From: Acetobacter okinawensis
Lineage (GTDB): Bacteria > Pseudomonadota > Alphaproteobacteria > Acetobacterales > Acetobacteraceae
Reading direction: 5' to 3'
NCBI RefSeq assembly: GCF_002153655.1
Contig: NZ_JOPJ01000004.1
Span: 1 to 64,000 of the forward strand
DNA length: 64,000 bases
Made by a program: the position numbers and the translations under genes. Numbering within the stretch: the stretch's first letter is position 1; each line of letters opens with the position of its first letter. The notes beneath the pieces are model-generated. The model searched no databases and had not been told where the DNA came from. It was given only the letters and a program-made list of their open reading frames with translations. This document shows positions 53,693 to 62,689 of the stretch, piece by piece.

Positions 53693-53733
53693 AAAACGCG
53701 GTCCCAACAAAGGGGCCGCGTCTTTTATTATCC
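53693..53733 (-). terminator. Rho-independent terminator of glnA
   Basis: On the minus strand, downstream of glnA: stem GACGCGGCCCC with GGGACCGCGTT, six-base loop, then a run of eight T. The stem is GC-rich with one mismatch. Confidence 0.9.
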
Positions 53734-53761
53734 GCCGTAACAGCCCCGAAGGGCTGTACAA

Positions 53762-55207
53762 TCAGACAGAGTAGTACATTTCGAACTCAATCGGGTGGGG
53801 CGTGTGTTCAAAGCGATACACATCGTTCCACTTCAGCGTGATGTAGCTGTCGATCTGGTCTTTGGTGAACACACCGCCAGCAAGCAGGAACTCATGGTCA
53901 GCCGCCAGAGCTTCCAGCGCTTCACGCAGGGAGCCAGCAACCGTGGGGATCTGCTTCAGTTCTTCGGGCGGCAGGTCATACAGATCCTTGTCCATGGCAT
54001 CGCCCGGATGGATCTTGTTTTTAATGCCGTCCAGACCAGCCATCAGCATTGCGGAGAATGCCAGATAGGGGTTTGCCGTCGGGTCGGGGAAGCGAACTTC
54101 AACGCGCTTGGCTTTGGGGCTGGTCGCGTACGGAATACGGCAAGAAGCGGAGCGGTTGCGGGCAGAATAAGCCAGCAGCACCGGAGCTTCAAAACCCGGA
54201 ATCAGACGCTTGTAGGAGTTGGTGGACGGGTTGGTAAAGGCGTTCAGCGCCTTTGCGTGCTTGATGATACCGCCGATGTAATACAGCGCCGTATCGGACA
54301 GGTCAGCATAACCGTTGCCAGCAAAGGTGGACTTGCCGTCTTTCCAGATGGACTGGTGGACATGCATGCCCGAGCCGTTATCGCCAAAGATCGGCTTCGG
54401 CATGAACGTGGCGGTCTTGCCATAGGAGTGCGCCACGTTGTGCACACAGTATTTGTAGATCTGCATGAAGTCGGCGGAGCGGACCAGCGTTTCAAACTTG
54501 GTGCCAAGTTCATGCTGGGACTGCGCAACCTCATGGTGGTGCTTTTCAATGGCTAGGCCCATTTCGCCCATTGTTGCCAGCATTTCAGCGCGCAGGTCGC
54601 TTTCGCTGTCAACTGGAGCAACGGGAAAGTAGCCACCCTTCACGCCCGGACGATGGCCCATGTTGCCTTCGGGGTAGTCCTTGAGGGACGCATCGGGGCC
54701 TTCAATGCTGTCAAGCTGGTAGGTGCCGTAATTCGGGCCTGTGCCAAACTGGACGTTGTCGAAGATGAAGAACTCGGCTTCGGGGCCAAAAAAGGCCGTG
54801 TCGCCCAGACCGGAGGACTTGAGGTACTGCTCGGCCAGCTTGGCGGTGGAGCGCGGGTCGCGGTTATAGGGCTGCCCGGTGGACGGTTCGATAATATCGC
54901 AGAACAGGATCAGCTGCGGACGGGCAGAGAACGGGTCCATAACAGCGGACGTGGCGTCGGGCAGCAGAACCATGTCGCTTTCGTTAATGGCTTTCCACCC
55001 TGCGATGGAAGACCCGTCGAACATAAAGCCGTCGGTAAAGCTGTCTTCCTCAATGGTGCTGACGTGCTGGCACGTGTGCTGCCATTTGCCGTGCGTATCC
55101 GTAAAACGCAGGTCAACCAGTTCGACCGAATGTTCCTGAATCAGGTCAAAAACCTTGGCAATTGCAGCAGCCTTGCTGTCGCCCGCCGAAGCTGTTTTCT
55201 TCACCAT
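53762..55207 (-). CDS. glnA: Glutamine synthetase type I
   Basis: GlnA makes glutamine from glutamate and ammonia, the main assimilation route. The 481-residue protein shows [25 protein letters not shown] near 130, [15 protein letters not shown] (metal ligands), [14 protein letters not shown] near 255, and [18 protein letters not shown] near 320. The adenylylation site is [20 protein letters not shown] near 390, with the target Tyr present, so it should be controlled by GlnE. ATG 55207 is chosen; upstream frame to 55255 is not conserved. glnB lies 102 bases upstream. Confidence 0.97.
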   Translation of the reverse strand: MVKKTASAGDSKAAAIAKVFDLIQEHSVELVDLRFTDTHGKWQHTCQHVSTIEEDSFTDGFMFDGSSIAGWKAINESDMVLLPDATSAVMDPFSARPQLILFCDIIEPSTGQPYNRDPRSTAKLAEQYLKSSGLGDTAFFGPEAEFFIFDNVQFGTGPNYGTYQLDSIEGPDASLKDYPEGNMGHRPGVKGGYFPVAPVDSESDLRAEMLATMGEMGLAIEKHHHEVAQSQHELGTKFETLVRSADFMQIYKYCVHNVAHSYGKTATFMPKPIFGDNGSGMHVHQSIWKDGKSTFAGNGYADLSDTALYYIGGIIKHAKALNAFTNPSTNSYKRLIPGFEAPVLLAYSARNRSASCRIPYATSPKAKRVEVRFPDPTANPYLAFSAMLMAGLDGIKNKIHPGDAMDKDLYDLPPEELKQIPTVAGSLREALEALAADHEFLLAGGVFTKDQIDSYITLKWNDVYRFEHTPHPIEFEMYYSV

Positions 55208-55309
55208 GCTCTCTTCACCTAAAAGCCTGTTGTGTTCCGCACCTTGCGGAAACATGCCGTGGAATTATGGAACGCGCCCTGCCAGAACCTGCCGCCACGC
55301 GGCAGACCG

Positions 55310-55657
<348 letters not shown>

Positions 55658-55759
55658 TCAACACACCGTTGCTGGACCCCTACGGGGCCTGTACTCTCTT
55701 GCCCTCCTGCCCGAGCTGTTACAAACCTCGGACACCAAGCTGAAACACACTTGCACGGC

Positions 55760-55860
55760 TTGCCCCTTCGGGCAATCGGGTAGATGTGAATTTGTATCGG
55801 TAAAGCATTAAACAGAACTTTCATCACCGGGCGCTGCGGTGGCGCCTTCCTCTTTTTTCC
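55760..55860 (+). promoter_or_regulatory. Intergenic region with two hairpins before the aminotransferase gene
   Basis: Between divergent glnB and the aminotransferase, TTGCCC and GGGCAA (55760-55775, loop CTTC) form one hairpin. GGCGC and GCGCC (55830-55846) form another, followed by TTCCTCTTTTTT. On the plus strand the second resembles a weak terminator or attenuator about 30 bases before the start codon. No glnB promoter or NtrC/sigma-54 site was recognised. Confidence 0.35.
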
Positions 55861-55889
55861 TACGGATCTGCCGGGCAAGGGAATTTGCA

Positions 55890-57050
55890 ATGACAAAAGC
55901 ATTTAACAGCCAGCTTGCCGACCTGCCTGTGACCATTTTTACGGTCATGTCCGCGCTGGCCCGCCAGCATGACGCTGTAAACCTCGGGCAGGGCTTTCCC
56001 GATCAGGAAGGTCCACAGGACATGATTCGCCTTGCAGCCGATGCTCTGCTTGACGGGCAGAACCAGTATGCGCCGCTCACAGGACTGCCCGAACTGCGGA
56101 CAGCCGTGGCACAGGCCAACCTGCGTTTTCAGGGCATTACGGTCGATGCCGATTCGGAAGTGATCGTCACCTCCGGCGCAACAGAAGCGCTGGCCGCATC
56201 CCTTATGGCGTTGATTGAGCCGGGGGATGAGGTGGTGCTGATGGAACCGCTATACGACACCTACCTGCCTGTTATACGCCAGCTCGGCGGTATTGCGCGC
56301 ATTGTGCGGCTACAAGCGCCAGACTGGGCGCTGCCACGGCAGGCGCTGGCCGATGCCTTCTCCCCCCGCACCAAAGCAATCCTTGTCAATTCTCCCATGA
56401 ACCCGACCGGCAAGGTGTTCACGGCGGAGGAACTGGCCTTTATCGCCACCCTTGTGCAAAAGCACGACACCTTCGCCATCTGCGACGAGGTCTATGAGCA
56501 CCTTGTCTTCAACACGCCCCACATCTCGCTCATGTCCCTGCCGGGCATGCGTGAGCGCTGCGTGCGGATCGGGAGTGCTGGCAAGAGCTTTTCCCTGACC
56601 GGGTGGAAAGTCGGATACGTCACCGCCCCCGCCCCGCTGGCCGCAGTCATTGCCAAGGCCCACCAGAACCTTGTGTTTGCCACCCCGCCCAACCTGCAAC
56701 GCGCCGTGGCCTTTGGCCTGAACAAGGATACAGATTATTTTGCAACTCTGGCGCAGGACATGGCCACGCAGGGCACCCTCCTTGCATCCGGCTTGCAGCG
56801 GCTGGGTTTTGGCGTGCTACCGTATCAGGGCAGCTACTTTGTCATGGCTGACATTACCCCTCTGGCCAACGGGCTGGATGATGTGGCCTTTACCCGCCTG
56901 CTCAGCGAGCAGGCCCGCGTAACAGCCATTCCCGCTTCTGCGTTCTATCATGCTGACCCACCACGCAACCTGATCCGCTTTGCCTTTTGCAAACGCCCCG
57001 AAGTGTTGCGCGAAGCACTGAACCGGCTGGAGGCGTGGAAAAACCGGTAA
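55890..57050 (+). CDS. PLP-dependent class I/II aminotransferase
   Basis: This 386-residue fold-type I aminotransferase has VNLGQGFPDQEGPQDM, YAPLTGLPELRTAVA, SGATEALAASLMALIEPGDEVVLMEP near 92, NSPMNPTGKVFT near 167, DEVYEHLVF (Asp/Tyr PLP contacts) and the lysine site SAGKSFSLTGWKVGY near 232. Sequence style is that of methionine/kynurenine-type aminotransferases (YbdL-like) and of DapC-type enzymes. A DapC role would complete the dapD-dapE branch in this window, but neither choice is supported beyond family level. ATG 55890 has AAGGGA about eight bases upstream. It is followed by a terminator. Confidence 0.85.
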   Translation: MTKAFNSQLADLPVTIFTVMSALARQHDAVNLGQGFPDQEGPQDMIRLAADALLDGQNQYAPLTGLPELRTAVAQANLRFQGITVDADSEVIVTSGATEALAASLMALIEPGDEVVLMEPLYDTYLPVIRQLGGIARIVRLQAPDWALPRQALADAFSPRTKAILVNSPMNPTGKVFTAEELAFIATLVQKHDTFAICDEVYEHLVFNTPHISLMSLPGMRERCVRIGSAGKSFSLTGWKVGYVTAPAPLAAVIAKAHQNLVFATPPNLQRAVAFGLNKDTDYFATLAQDMATQGTLLASGLQRLGFGVLPYQGSYFVMADITPLANGLDDVAFTRLLSEQARVTAIPASAFYHADPPRNLIRFAFCKRPEVLREALNRLEAWKNR

Positions 57051-57065
57051 AACGGTTTTTTCCAC
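57035..57065 (+). terminator. Terminator of the aminotransferase gene
   Basis: Stem GTGGAAAAACCG with CGGTTTTTTCCAC (one bulge) spans the stop codon with loop GTAAAA and ends in a T run. Confidence 0.75.
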
Positions 57066-57126
57066 CCAACACGCAATTATCTAATTGACGGACCACACTC
57101 TTTTCTCTAAACGTCCGCTTGCTGTG

Positions 57127-57203
57127 CGGCGGACGTAGCTCAGTTGGTAGAGCGCCGGTTTGTGGTACCGGTGGTCGCGGGTTCAAGTCCCGTCGTTCGC
57201 CCC
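57127..57203 (+). tRNA. tRNA-His (anticodon GTG)
   Basis: The acceptor stem is GCGGACG with CGTTCGC (57128-57134 and 57193-57199, one G-T pair), D-arm AGCTCAGTTGGTAGAGC, anticodon stem CCGGT/ACCGG with loop TTGTGGT (anticodon GTG), and T-arm GCGGG TTCAAGT CCCGT. The identity signature of tRNA-His is present: an extra encoded G at -1 (57127) facing discriminator C73 (57200), followed by encoded CCA (57201-57203). A TTGACG at 57085-57090 with a weak -10 (CTAAAC) may be its promoter. It is a single-gene tRNA locus. Confidence 0.96.
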
Positions 57204-57405
57204 AGCCTCACATCTCCTTGTAAAAATATTGCATCAGCACTTCTCCCAGCTTCGGCTGGCAGGGCTATGCCTGTGCTTTACCCTCAGCCGAAGGCCAGAG
57301 CGCACATGACGAATTGCATGGCAAACCGCAGATAACGACAGCGTTCAGGCCAGAATCCCTCTATGGTGTATTCTCCAACCCTGTCGTCATGGCATAAAAC
57401 ATACC

Positions 57406-57846
57406 ATGCAACGCATTCTCCCCTTCCCATGCCTGCTCGCCCTGTTAGCACTCTCCGCCTGCTCTGCCGCCACGGCACCGCCCAACACACCGCTGGCGGA
57501 ATCCGCATTGTATCAGGCCAAGCAGAGTTGTGTGGACACCTACCAGACACGCCCCGGTCAGGTAGCACAGGGAAATATGGAAAAGCTGATGAACTGCTTA
57601 GCCAAAGCCACACAAAAATATGGGCGGCAGGCTTACGGGCCTTATGCCCCCATTTACATGGAAGGCGCATCTGAGGGAGTGGAAGCGGCACGGCACCTGA
57701 AGGAGGGGCTCTACACCCCCGACCAGTTCGGCAGTGAGATCGGGTTGATTGAAGAGCAGGAAAACTCGGCCATCTTGCAAAAAAAAGCTCAGATGAACGC
57801 CCCACTCGACCCCATTTTACAGCCCGTTCCTGCCGCATCACACTAA
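57406..57846 (+). CDS. Small lipoprotein of unknown function
   Basis: This 146-residue protein has a clear lipoprotein signal: hydrophobic core then LSACS (lipobox, Cys near 19). The mature part has two Cys (SCVDTYQ and LMNCLAKATQKYG) spaced about 25 residues apart, which could form a disulfide. It then runs through acidic/helical segments (EGASEGVEAARHLKEGLYTPDQFGSEI) to a Pro/Ala tail. I do not recognise a family. It is monocistronic, between tRNA-His and icd. Confidence 0.65.
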   Translation: MQRILPFPCLLALLALSACSAATAPPNTPLAESALYQAKQSCVDTYQTRPGQVAQGNMEKLMNCLAKATQKYGRQAYGPYAPIYMEGASEGVEAARHLKEGLYTPDQFGSEIGLIEEQENSAILQKKAQMNAPLDPILQPVPAASH

Positions 57847-58119
57847 CGCCCGAGCACACCACAGGCAGAGACCGACGGCACGCAGAACACGAACGCATCT
57901 GCCTGACCGGAATGTGATAACATGAACACATCGGCGCAAAACCGGCCATTTTAGCCAGATACCGCTCCAAAACCGACTATTCCTGTCCCGAATGTGAAGT
58001 GCCGGGCGCTTTACGGTCGGGGTAAGCTGTTCAATCCATAAGATGCATAACGCTCATACACATTGCGTAGCATTCGTGAGAACAAACAAGAAAACCATGT
58101 CGGAAATGGATTGGTAATC

Positions 58120-59340
58120 ATGGCTAAAATCAAGGTCAAAAACCCGGTCGTAGAAATGGACGGGGATGAAATGACCCGTATTATCTGGCACTTCATCCGC
58201 GAACGGCTGATCCTGCCTTATCTGGATATTGACCTCAAATACTACGATCTGGGCATTGAACACCGCGACGCCACGAACGATCAGGTCACTGTGGATGCTG
58301 CCGAGGCGACCAAGCGGTACGGGGTTGCGGTCAAATGCGCCACCATTACCCCTGACGAAGCGCGCGTGGCGGAATTCGGCCTGAAAAAAATGTACCGCTC
58401 CCCCAATGGCACCATCCGCAACATTCTGGATGGCACCATTTTTCGTGAGCCCATCATCTGCTCCAACGTCCCCCGTCTGGTGCCCCACTGGACCAAGCCG
58501 ATTGTCATTGGCCGCCATGCTTATGGAGACATCTACCGCGCGGCGGAAACCAGAATTCCCGGCCCCGGCAAAGTCACCCTGAATTATGTGCCAGACGATG
58601 GGGGCGAGCCAATTACGCTGGATGTGCACAACTTTACAGGTCCGGGTGTTACACTGGGCATGCACAACACGCGCGCATCCATCGAAGGCTTTGCCCGTGC
58701 ATCGCTCTCCTACGGGCGGGACCGCAAACTGCCAGTTTACCTGTCCACCAAAAACACCATTCTCAAAGCCTATGACGGCATGTTCAAGGATGTGTTCGCC
58801 GAAGTCTATGAAGCTGAGTTCAAGGCCGAGTTTGAAAAACTGGGCCTGACCTACGAACACCGCCTGATTGATGACATGGTGGCCTGTGCGCTCAAATGGC
58901 CCGGTGGCTACGTCTGGGCATGCAAAAACTACGATGGCGACGTAGAGAGCGACATTGTCGCTCAGGGCTTTGGCAGTCTGGGCCTGATGACATCCGTCCT
59001 GCTCAGCCCCTCTGGCGATGTGGTGGAGGCCGAGGCCGCCCACGGCACGGTGACCCGCCACTACCGCGAACACCAGAAAGGCAAACCCACCAGCACCAAC
59101 CCCATTGCCTCCATTTTTGCATGGACTCGGGGGCTGGCCTATCGCGGACGCTTTGATAACACCCCCGATGTGGTGCATTTTGCCAACACGCTGGAAAAAG
59201 TGTGCATTGATACGGTTGAAGGCGGTCAGATGACCAAAGACCTTGCCCTGCTCGTTGGCAAGGACGCCCGCTGGCTGGATACACAACCCTTTTTGGACGT
59301 GCTGGACGAGCGCCTTAAAAAGGAACTGGCAAAAGCCTGA
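58120..59340 (+). CDS. icd: NADP-dependent isocitrate dehydrogenase
   Basis: Icd oxidatively decarboxylates isocitrate to 2-oxoglutarate in the TCA cycle. The 406-residue enzyme is of the eukaryotic-like homodimeric class ([21 protein letters not shown] at the start), not the 416-residue E. coli type. It has [18 protein letters not shown], a [10 protein letters not shown] loop, the metal-binding [28 protein letters not shown], and [35 protein letters not shown] 58120 is preferred to upstream frame to 58063. Its product 2-oxoglutarate is sensed by PII. Confidence 0.96.
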   Translation: MAKIKVKNPVVEMDGDEMTRIIWHFIRERLILPYLDIDLKYYDLGIEHRDATNDQVTVDAAEATKRYGVAVKCATITPDEARVAEFGLKKMYRSPNGTIRNILDGTIFREPIICSNVPRLVPHWTKPIVIGRHAYGDIYRAAETRIPGPGKVTLNYVPDDGGEPITLDVHNFTGPGVTLGMHNTRASIEGFARASLSYGRDRKLPVYLSTKNTILKAYDGMFKDVFAEVYEAEFKAEFEKLGLTYEHRLIDDMVACALKWPGGYVWACKNYDGDVESDIVAQGFGSLGLMTSVLLSPSGDVVEAEAAHGTVTRHYREHQKGKPTSTNPIASIFAWTRGLAYRGRFDNTPDVVHFANTLEKVCIDTVEGGQMTKDLALLVGKDARWLDTQPFLDVLDERLKKELAKA

Positions 59341-59347
59341 CTTTACC

Positions 59348-59376
59348 GTGCAGGCCCGTATACTGCGGGCCTGCAC
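59348..59376 (+). terminator. Strong hairpin after icd, no T tract
   Basis: Perfect 11-base-pair stem GTGCAGGCCCG with CGGGCCTGCAC around a 7-base loop lies seven bases after the icd stop. It lacks the T run, so it may be a 3' stabilising hairpin or a Rho-dependent terminator element rather than an intrinsic terminator. Confidence 0.55.
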
Positions 59377-59511
59377 ACCACTTTACCTCCACATGCCGCA
59401 CTCCTTGCCAAATATGCGCAAAACCCTGCCATTTGCCATTGCGTCCAAACCGGCGCTGACGCAAAACAGGGCCTTAAATATGAGCATAACCTTAAGAGCA
59501 GGACCCTGCGC

Positions 59512-60531
59512 ATGTCAGACTTCCCCGCAGAAACAGACGTTGCCATTATAGGGGCAGGCCCGGCCGGGCTGTTTGCCGCTTTCCAATGCGCCATGCTGCG
59601 CCTGCGTTGTGTGCTGATAGACGTCCTGCCCGAAGTGGGCGGCCAGTGTGCGGCTCTCTACCCCGAAAAACCGATTTACGACATTCCCGCCTGCCCCGCC
59701 GTGGAAGGGGCCGAACTGATTGCCAATCTGGAACGCCAGATTGCCCCATTCAACATCCCCCGCCTGCTCAAACACCGGGTGGAAGGACTGAGCGGACAGC
59801 GTGGAGACTTTACGCTGACCACCGATCAGGGGAGCAGCCTGCACGCCAAAGCGGTAATTATTGCCGCAGGGGCAGGCGCCTTTGGTCCCAACCGCCCCCC
59901 GCTGGACGGACTTGGCGCGTATGAAGATAGCGGCGCAGTACAATACTATGTCCGCCGTAAGGCAGATTTCAAGAACAAGCGCATCGTCATTGCCGGTGGC
60001 GGAGATTCCGCGCTGGACTGGGCGCTCTCGCTCAAGGACGCGGCTGCCAAACTCTATCTGGTCCACCGCCGTGACCGCTTCCGTGGCGCGCCAGAAAGCC
60101 TGCGCCAGCTTGATGAGGCAGTCGCTGCCGGACAGATTGAAAAAGTCGTCCCCTACCAACTCCATGGCCTGCGCGGGGCAGATGGTGCTTTAAGCGGTGT
60201 GGATGTGATTGACATGGATGGCACCACCCGCACGCTGGATGCAGATGTGCTGCTGCCATTTTTTGGCCTTGCAACAGACCTTGGCCCTGTTGCCCGCTGG
60301 GGCATGGATACCCAGCGCTCCACCATTCCCGTCTCCCCCTCCAATTGCGAAACAAGCCTTGCAGGCGTTTTTGCCATTGGTGACGTGGCAACCTATCCGG
60401 GCAAACTCAAGCTGATCCTGCAAGGCTTTAGCGAGGCGGCAATGGCCGCACATGCCATTCACCCCATTATTTACCCCGAACAGGCCCTGCACTTCGAATA
60501 TTCGACCAGCAAGGGTGTGCCTGCGGCGTAG
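59512..60531 (+). CDS. Thioredoxin reductase-like ferredoxin-NADP reductase
   Basis: This FAD/NADPH flavoenzyme passes electrons between NADPH and ferredoxin or flavodoxin. The 339 residues have AIIGAGPAGLFAAFQCAML (FAD dinucleotide motif near 11), GGQCAALYPEKPIYDIPA near 43, an NADPH-domain GGGDSALDWALSL near 162, and the FAD-binding GVFAIGDVATYPGKLKLILQGF near 285. The redox CxxC of true thioredoxin reductases is absent, which points to the YumC/TrxR-like FNR group. ATG 59512 has AGGA about nine bases upstream. Confidence 0.92.
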   Translation: MSDFPAETDVAIIGAGPAGLFAAFQCAMLRLRCVLIDVLPEVGGQCAALYPEKPIYDIPACPAVEGAELIANLERQIAPFNIPRLLKHRVEGLSGQRGDFTLTTDQGSSLHAKAVIIAAGAGAFGPNRPPLDGLGAYEDSGAVQYYVRRKADFKNKRIVIAGGGDSALDWALSLKDAAAKLYLVHRRDRFRGAPESLRQLDEAVAAGQIEKVVPYQLHGLRGADGALSGVDVIDMDGTTRTLDADVLLPFFGLATDLGPVARWGMDTQRSTIPVSPSNCETSLAGVFAIGDVATYPGKLKLILQGFSEAAMAAHAIHPIIYPEQALHFEYSTSKGVPAA

Positions 60532-60673
60532 CCCCTCCCTTTTGGCCTGCGGGGCCGACTGCCATAATACCACCTCCTTTAAGGGATAGGCGTGTCAGGG
60601 CAGGGTGCCAGCAGGCCCCGCTTCCATACTGCGGGAGAGTCTGTTCTCCCATCCCTTTACTAAGGATGAAGCC

Positions 60674-61930
60674 GTGAAAATCATTATCCTTGGCGCAGGT
60701 GTTGTGGGCGTTACGTCTGCTTGGTATCTGAACGCTGCGGGGCATGACGTTACGGTCATTGACCGCCAGCCCGCCCCTGCGCAGGAGACATCCTTTGCCA
60801 ACGCGGGGCAGGTCTCGCCCGGCTATTCCACACCGTGGGCCGCACCGGGTCTGCCCTGGCAGGCCATGAAGTGGATGACACACCCACGCCACAGCCCGCT
60901 GGTCATACGCAAACGGCTGGACATGGCCATGCTGCGCTGGATTGGGCAACTGCTCAAAAACTGCAATGCACAGTCCTATGCGCTCAACAAAGCCCGGATG
61001 CTGCGCGTGGCCGAATACAGCCGCGACTGCCTGGACGCCCTGCGTGAGGAAACCGGCATAACCTATGATGACCGCCAGCAAGGGCTGATCCAGCTTTTCC
61101 GCACCGATGGGCAGATCAGCAAAATCCAGCGTGACATGCGCCTGCTGGATGAGAGCGGCATTCCCCACCTGTTATTGAGTGTTGATGACATTCTGGAGCA
61201 TGAGCCGGGGCTGCGCCATGCGGCCCATCTGCTCAAGGGCGGGCTGTTCCTCCCCCATGACCAGTCGGGGGATGCGCATATTTTCACCCAGAGGCTGGCC
61301 CGCATGGCAGAAGCCAAAGGGGTCCGCTTTCTTTACAACACCACCATACAGGGGCTGGATGCAACGGGGGATAGTGTTGTCTCCGTCCGCACCAGTGCGG
61401 GGCATCTGAGCGCGGACAGCTATGTTATGGCACTGGGGAGCTACAGCGCACGCCTGCTGCGCCCGCTGGGCCTGCACCTGCCCGTCTACCCCGTTAAAGG
61501 GTACTCCCTGACCCTGCCCCTGACGGATGAGAGCCACGCACCCGCCGCCACGGTGAACGATGCAACCTACAAGGTCTCCATCACACGACTGGGCAACAGA
61601 ATAAGGGTTGGTGGCACGGCAGAGCTGACGGGCTACAACCTTAAACTCAGCCCGGACAGGCGCGAAACACTGGAACTCTCTTTTTCCGAACTGTATGGCG
61701 GTGGGGATATGAGCGCTGCCACATACTGGACCGGCCTGCGCCCCTGCACACCCGATGGCACCCCCGTTATTGGCCCGGCAGCACCCTTTGGCAATCTATG
61801 GCTCAATACCGGCCATGGCACCCTTGGCTGGACCATGGCGTGCGGGTCTGGCCGCCTGATTGCCGACATGATCCTTGGCCGCAAGACCGACATACCCGCT
61901 CTTGATCTGGCTTTGAGCCGATACGGCTGA
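60674..61930 (+). CDS. dadA: D-amino acid dehydrogenase (DadA family)
   Basis: It deaminates D-amino acids, feeding electrons to the respiratory chain. In the 418-residue protein, KIIILGAGVVGVTSAWYLNAAGHDVTVID at the start is the FAD motif. Then come ETSFANAGQVSPGYSTPWAAPGL (DadA hallmark, near 43), a SVDDILEHEPGLRHAAHLLKGGLFLPHDQSGD segment, and the C-terminal GHGTLGWTMACGSGRLIADMI. GTG 60674 with AAGGA upstream is the start. No alanine racemase (dadX) is adjacent. A long hairpin terminator follows. Confidence 0.93.
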   Translation: MKIIILGAGVVGVTSAWYLNAAGHDVTVIDRQPAPAQETSFANAGQVSPGYSTPWAAPGLPWQAMKWMTHPRHSPLVIRKRLDMAMLRWIGQLLKNCNAQSYALNKARMLRVAEYSRDCLDALREETGITYDDRQQGLIQLFRTDGQISKIQRDMRLLDESGIPHLLLSVDDILEHEPGLRHAAHLLKGGLFLPHDQSGDAHIFTQRLARMAEAKGVRFLYNTTIQGLDATGDSVVSVRTSAGHLSADSYVMALGSYSARLLRPLGLHLPVYPVKGYSLTLPLTDESHAPAATVNDATYKVSITRLGNRIRVGGTAELTGYNLKLSPDRRETLELSFSELYGGGDMSAATYWTGLRPCTPDGTPVIGPAAPFGNLWLNTGHGTLGWTMACGSGRLIADMILGRKTDIPALDLALSRYG

Positions 61931-61950
61931 ACTAGCGGCGCACCGCATAT

Positions 61951-61990
61951 AACAAAAGGGCCAGAGAGTTCCCTCTCTGGCCCTTTTGTT
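61951..61990 (+). terminator. Perfect hairpin terminator after dadA, bidirectional
   Basis: An 18-base-pair perfect stem, containing AAAAGGGCCAGAGAG and its complement, around loop TTCC, with T-rich sequence at the 3' side. It can end dadA and also the convergent small exported peptide gene on the minus strand. Confidence 0.92.
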
Positions 61991-62058
61991 TAAGGCACTC
62001 ATGCCTCCGTCACTCACGGCGGCGGACTTAAGCCCACCGCCCCATAAGTGCGGAAGAT

Positions 62059-62325
62059 TTACTGAGCGGATTCAGCAGCCGGAGCAGCTTCGCTCTTGGC
62101 AGCTTTTTTGCCGTGGTGCTTGCCACCATGCTTTGCATGCTTTGCGTGCTTTTCGGCTTTTTTGCCTTCTTCAGCAGCAGGAGCTGCAGGAGCAGCGGCT
62201 TCAGAAGCGGCGGGGGCAGCAGCAGCCGGAGCGGCAGGAGCAGCAGCTTCCTGAGCGAAAGAAGGAACAGCAGCGCCCATCAGGGCAACGGTGGAAAGAG
62301 CTGCGAGCAGACGACGAGAAATCAT
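62059..62325 (-). CDS. Small exported Ala/Pro/Lys/His-rich protein
   Basis: This 88-residue protein has a clear signal peptide (MISRRLLAALSTVALMGAAVPSFAQE, cleavage after AQ). The mature part is made of Ala/Pro/Glu repeats (APAAPAAAAPAAS type) and then a basic segment EKHAKHAKHGGKHHGKKAAK. No globular domain is likely. The His/Lys clusters could bind metal, nucleic acid or acidic polymers, but I know no function. Similar low-complexity exported peptides are frequent in acetic acid bacteria, in my general knowledge. It starts with an ATG after AGAAATG-type sequence and is monocistronic. Confidence 0.7.
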   Translation of the reverse strand: MISRRLLAALSTVALMGAAVPSFAQEAAAPAAPAAAAPAASEAAAPAAPAAEEGKKAEKHAKHAKHGGKHHGKKAAKSEAAPAAESAQ

Positions 62326-62532
62326 TTCTTAAATCTCCAATACAACCGACCAGAATTACCAGGATACCACTTTGGTCAGACCTGCTGTGGAACCTTTAGC
62401 CGGTTTCTGATTCAAGTCATATCACGGCATAAACAGACCGTCTGCGTTTAAAATTTGCGCAATAATTACACATATTATGGCTTTAACGCACTCGCGCCGC
62501 ATTTTTGCCTTATTTGCCGAGGCGAAAACGAA

Positions 62533-62557
62533 AAAACCGCCCAAAAACGGCGGTTTT
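62533..62557 (-). terminator. Hairpin with T run on the minus strand, separate from the typA terminator
   Basis: Minus strand: AAAACCGCC, loop GTTTTTG, GGCGGTTTT, then TTCGTTTTC. It is a credible intrinsic terminator 90 bases beyond the typA terminator. It either backs up typA or ends a small transcript starting between them. Confidence 0.6.
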
Positions 62558-62648
62558 CCTTGGAATAGAGGCTGTGCGCAAAGTTTTCAAAGCTGTAATG
62601 CATGCTAAAAAAATGCATCGTGCCACATATTGCTCAGCCCCATTGACC

Positions 62649-62687
62649 AAAAAACAAGGGCCACGCTTGCGCGTGGCCCTTGTTTTT
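62649..62687 (-). terminator. Rho-independent terminator of typA
   Basis: Perfect stem AAACAAGGGCCACGC with GCGTGGCCCTTGTTT and loop TTGC, just after the typA stop on the minus strand, followed by a T/A-rich run. Confidence 0.9.
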
Positions 62688-62689
62688 AA

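Larger units (their letters stand above)
62326..62689. other. Intergenic region with tandem hairpins between small exported peptide and typA
   Basis: This 364-base gap has no convincing gene. It holds the promoter region of the exported peptide (62326-62530, A+T rich near 62440-62490), a terminator-like hairpin at 62533-62557, about 90 bases of unassigned sequence, and the typA terminator at 62649-62687. Confidence 0.6.

Noticed and set aside
58054-59376. 440-codon minus-strand open frame opposite icd
   Set aside because: Antisense of icd, whose motifs and start are certain.
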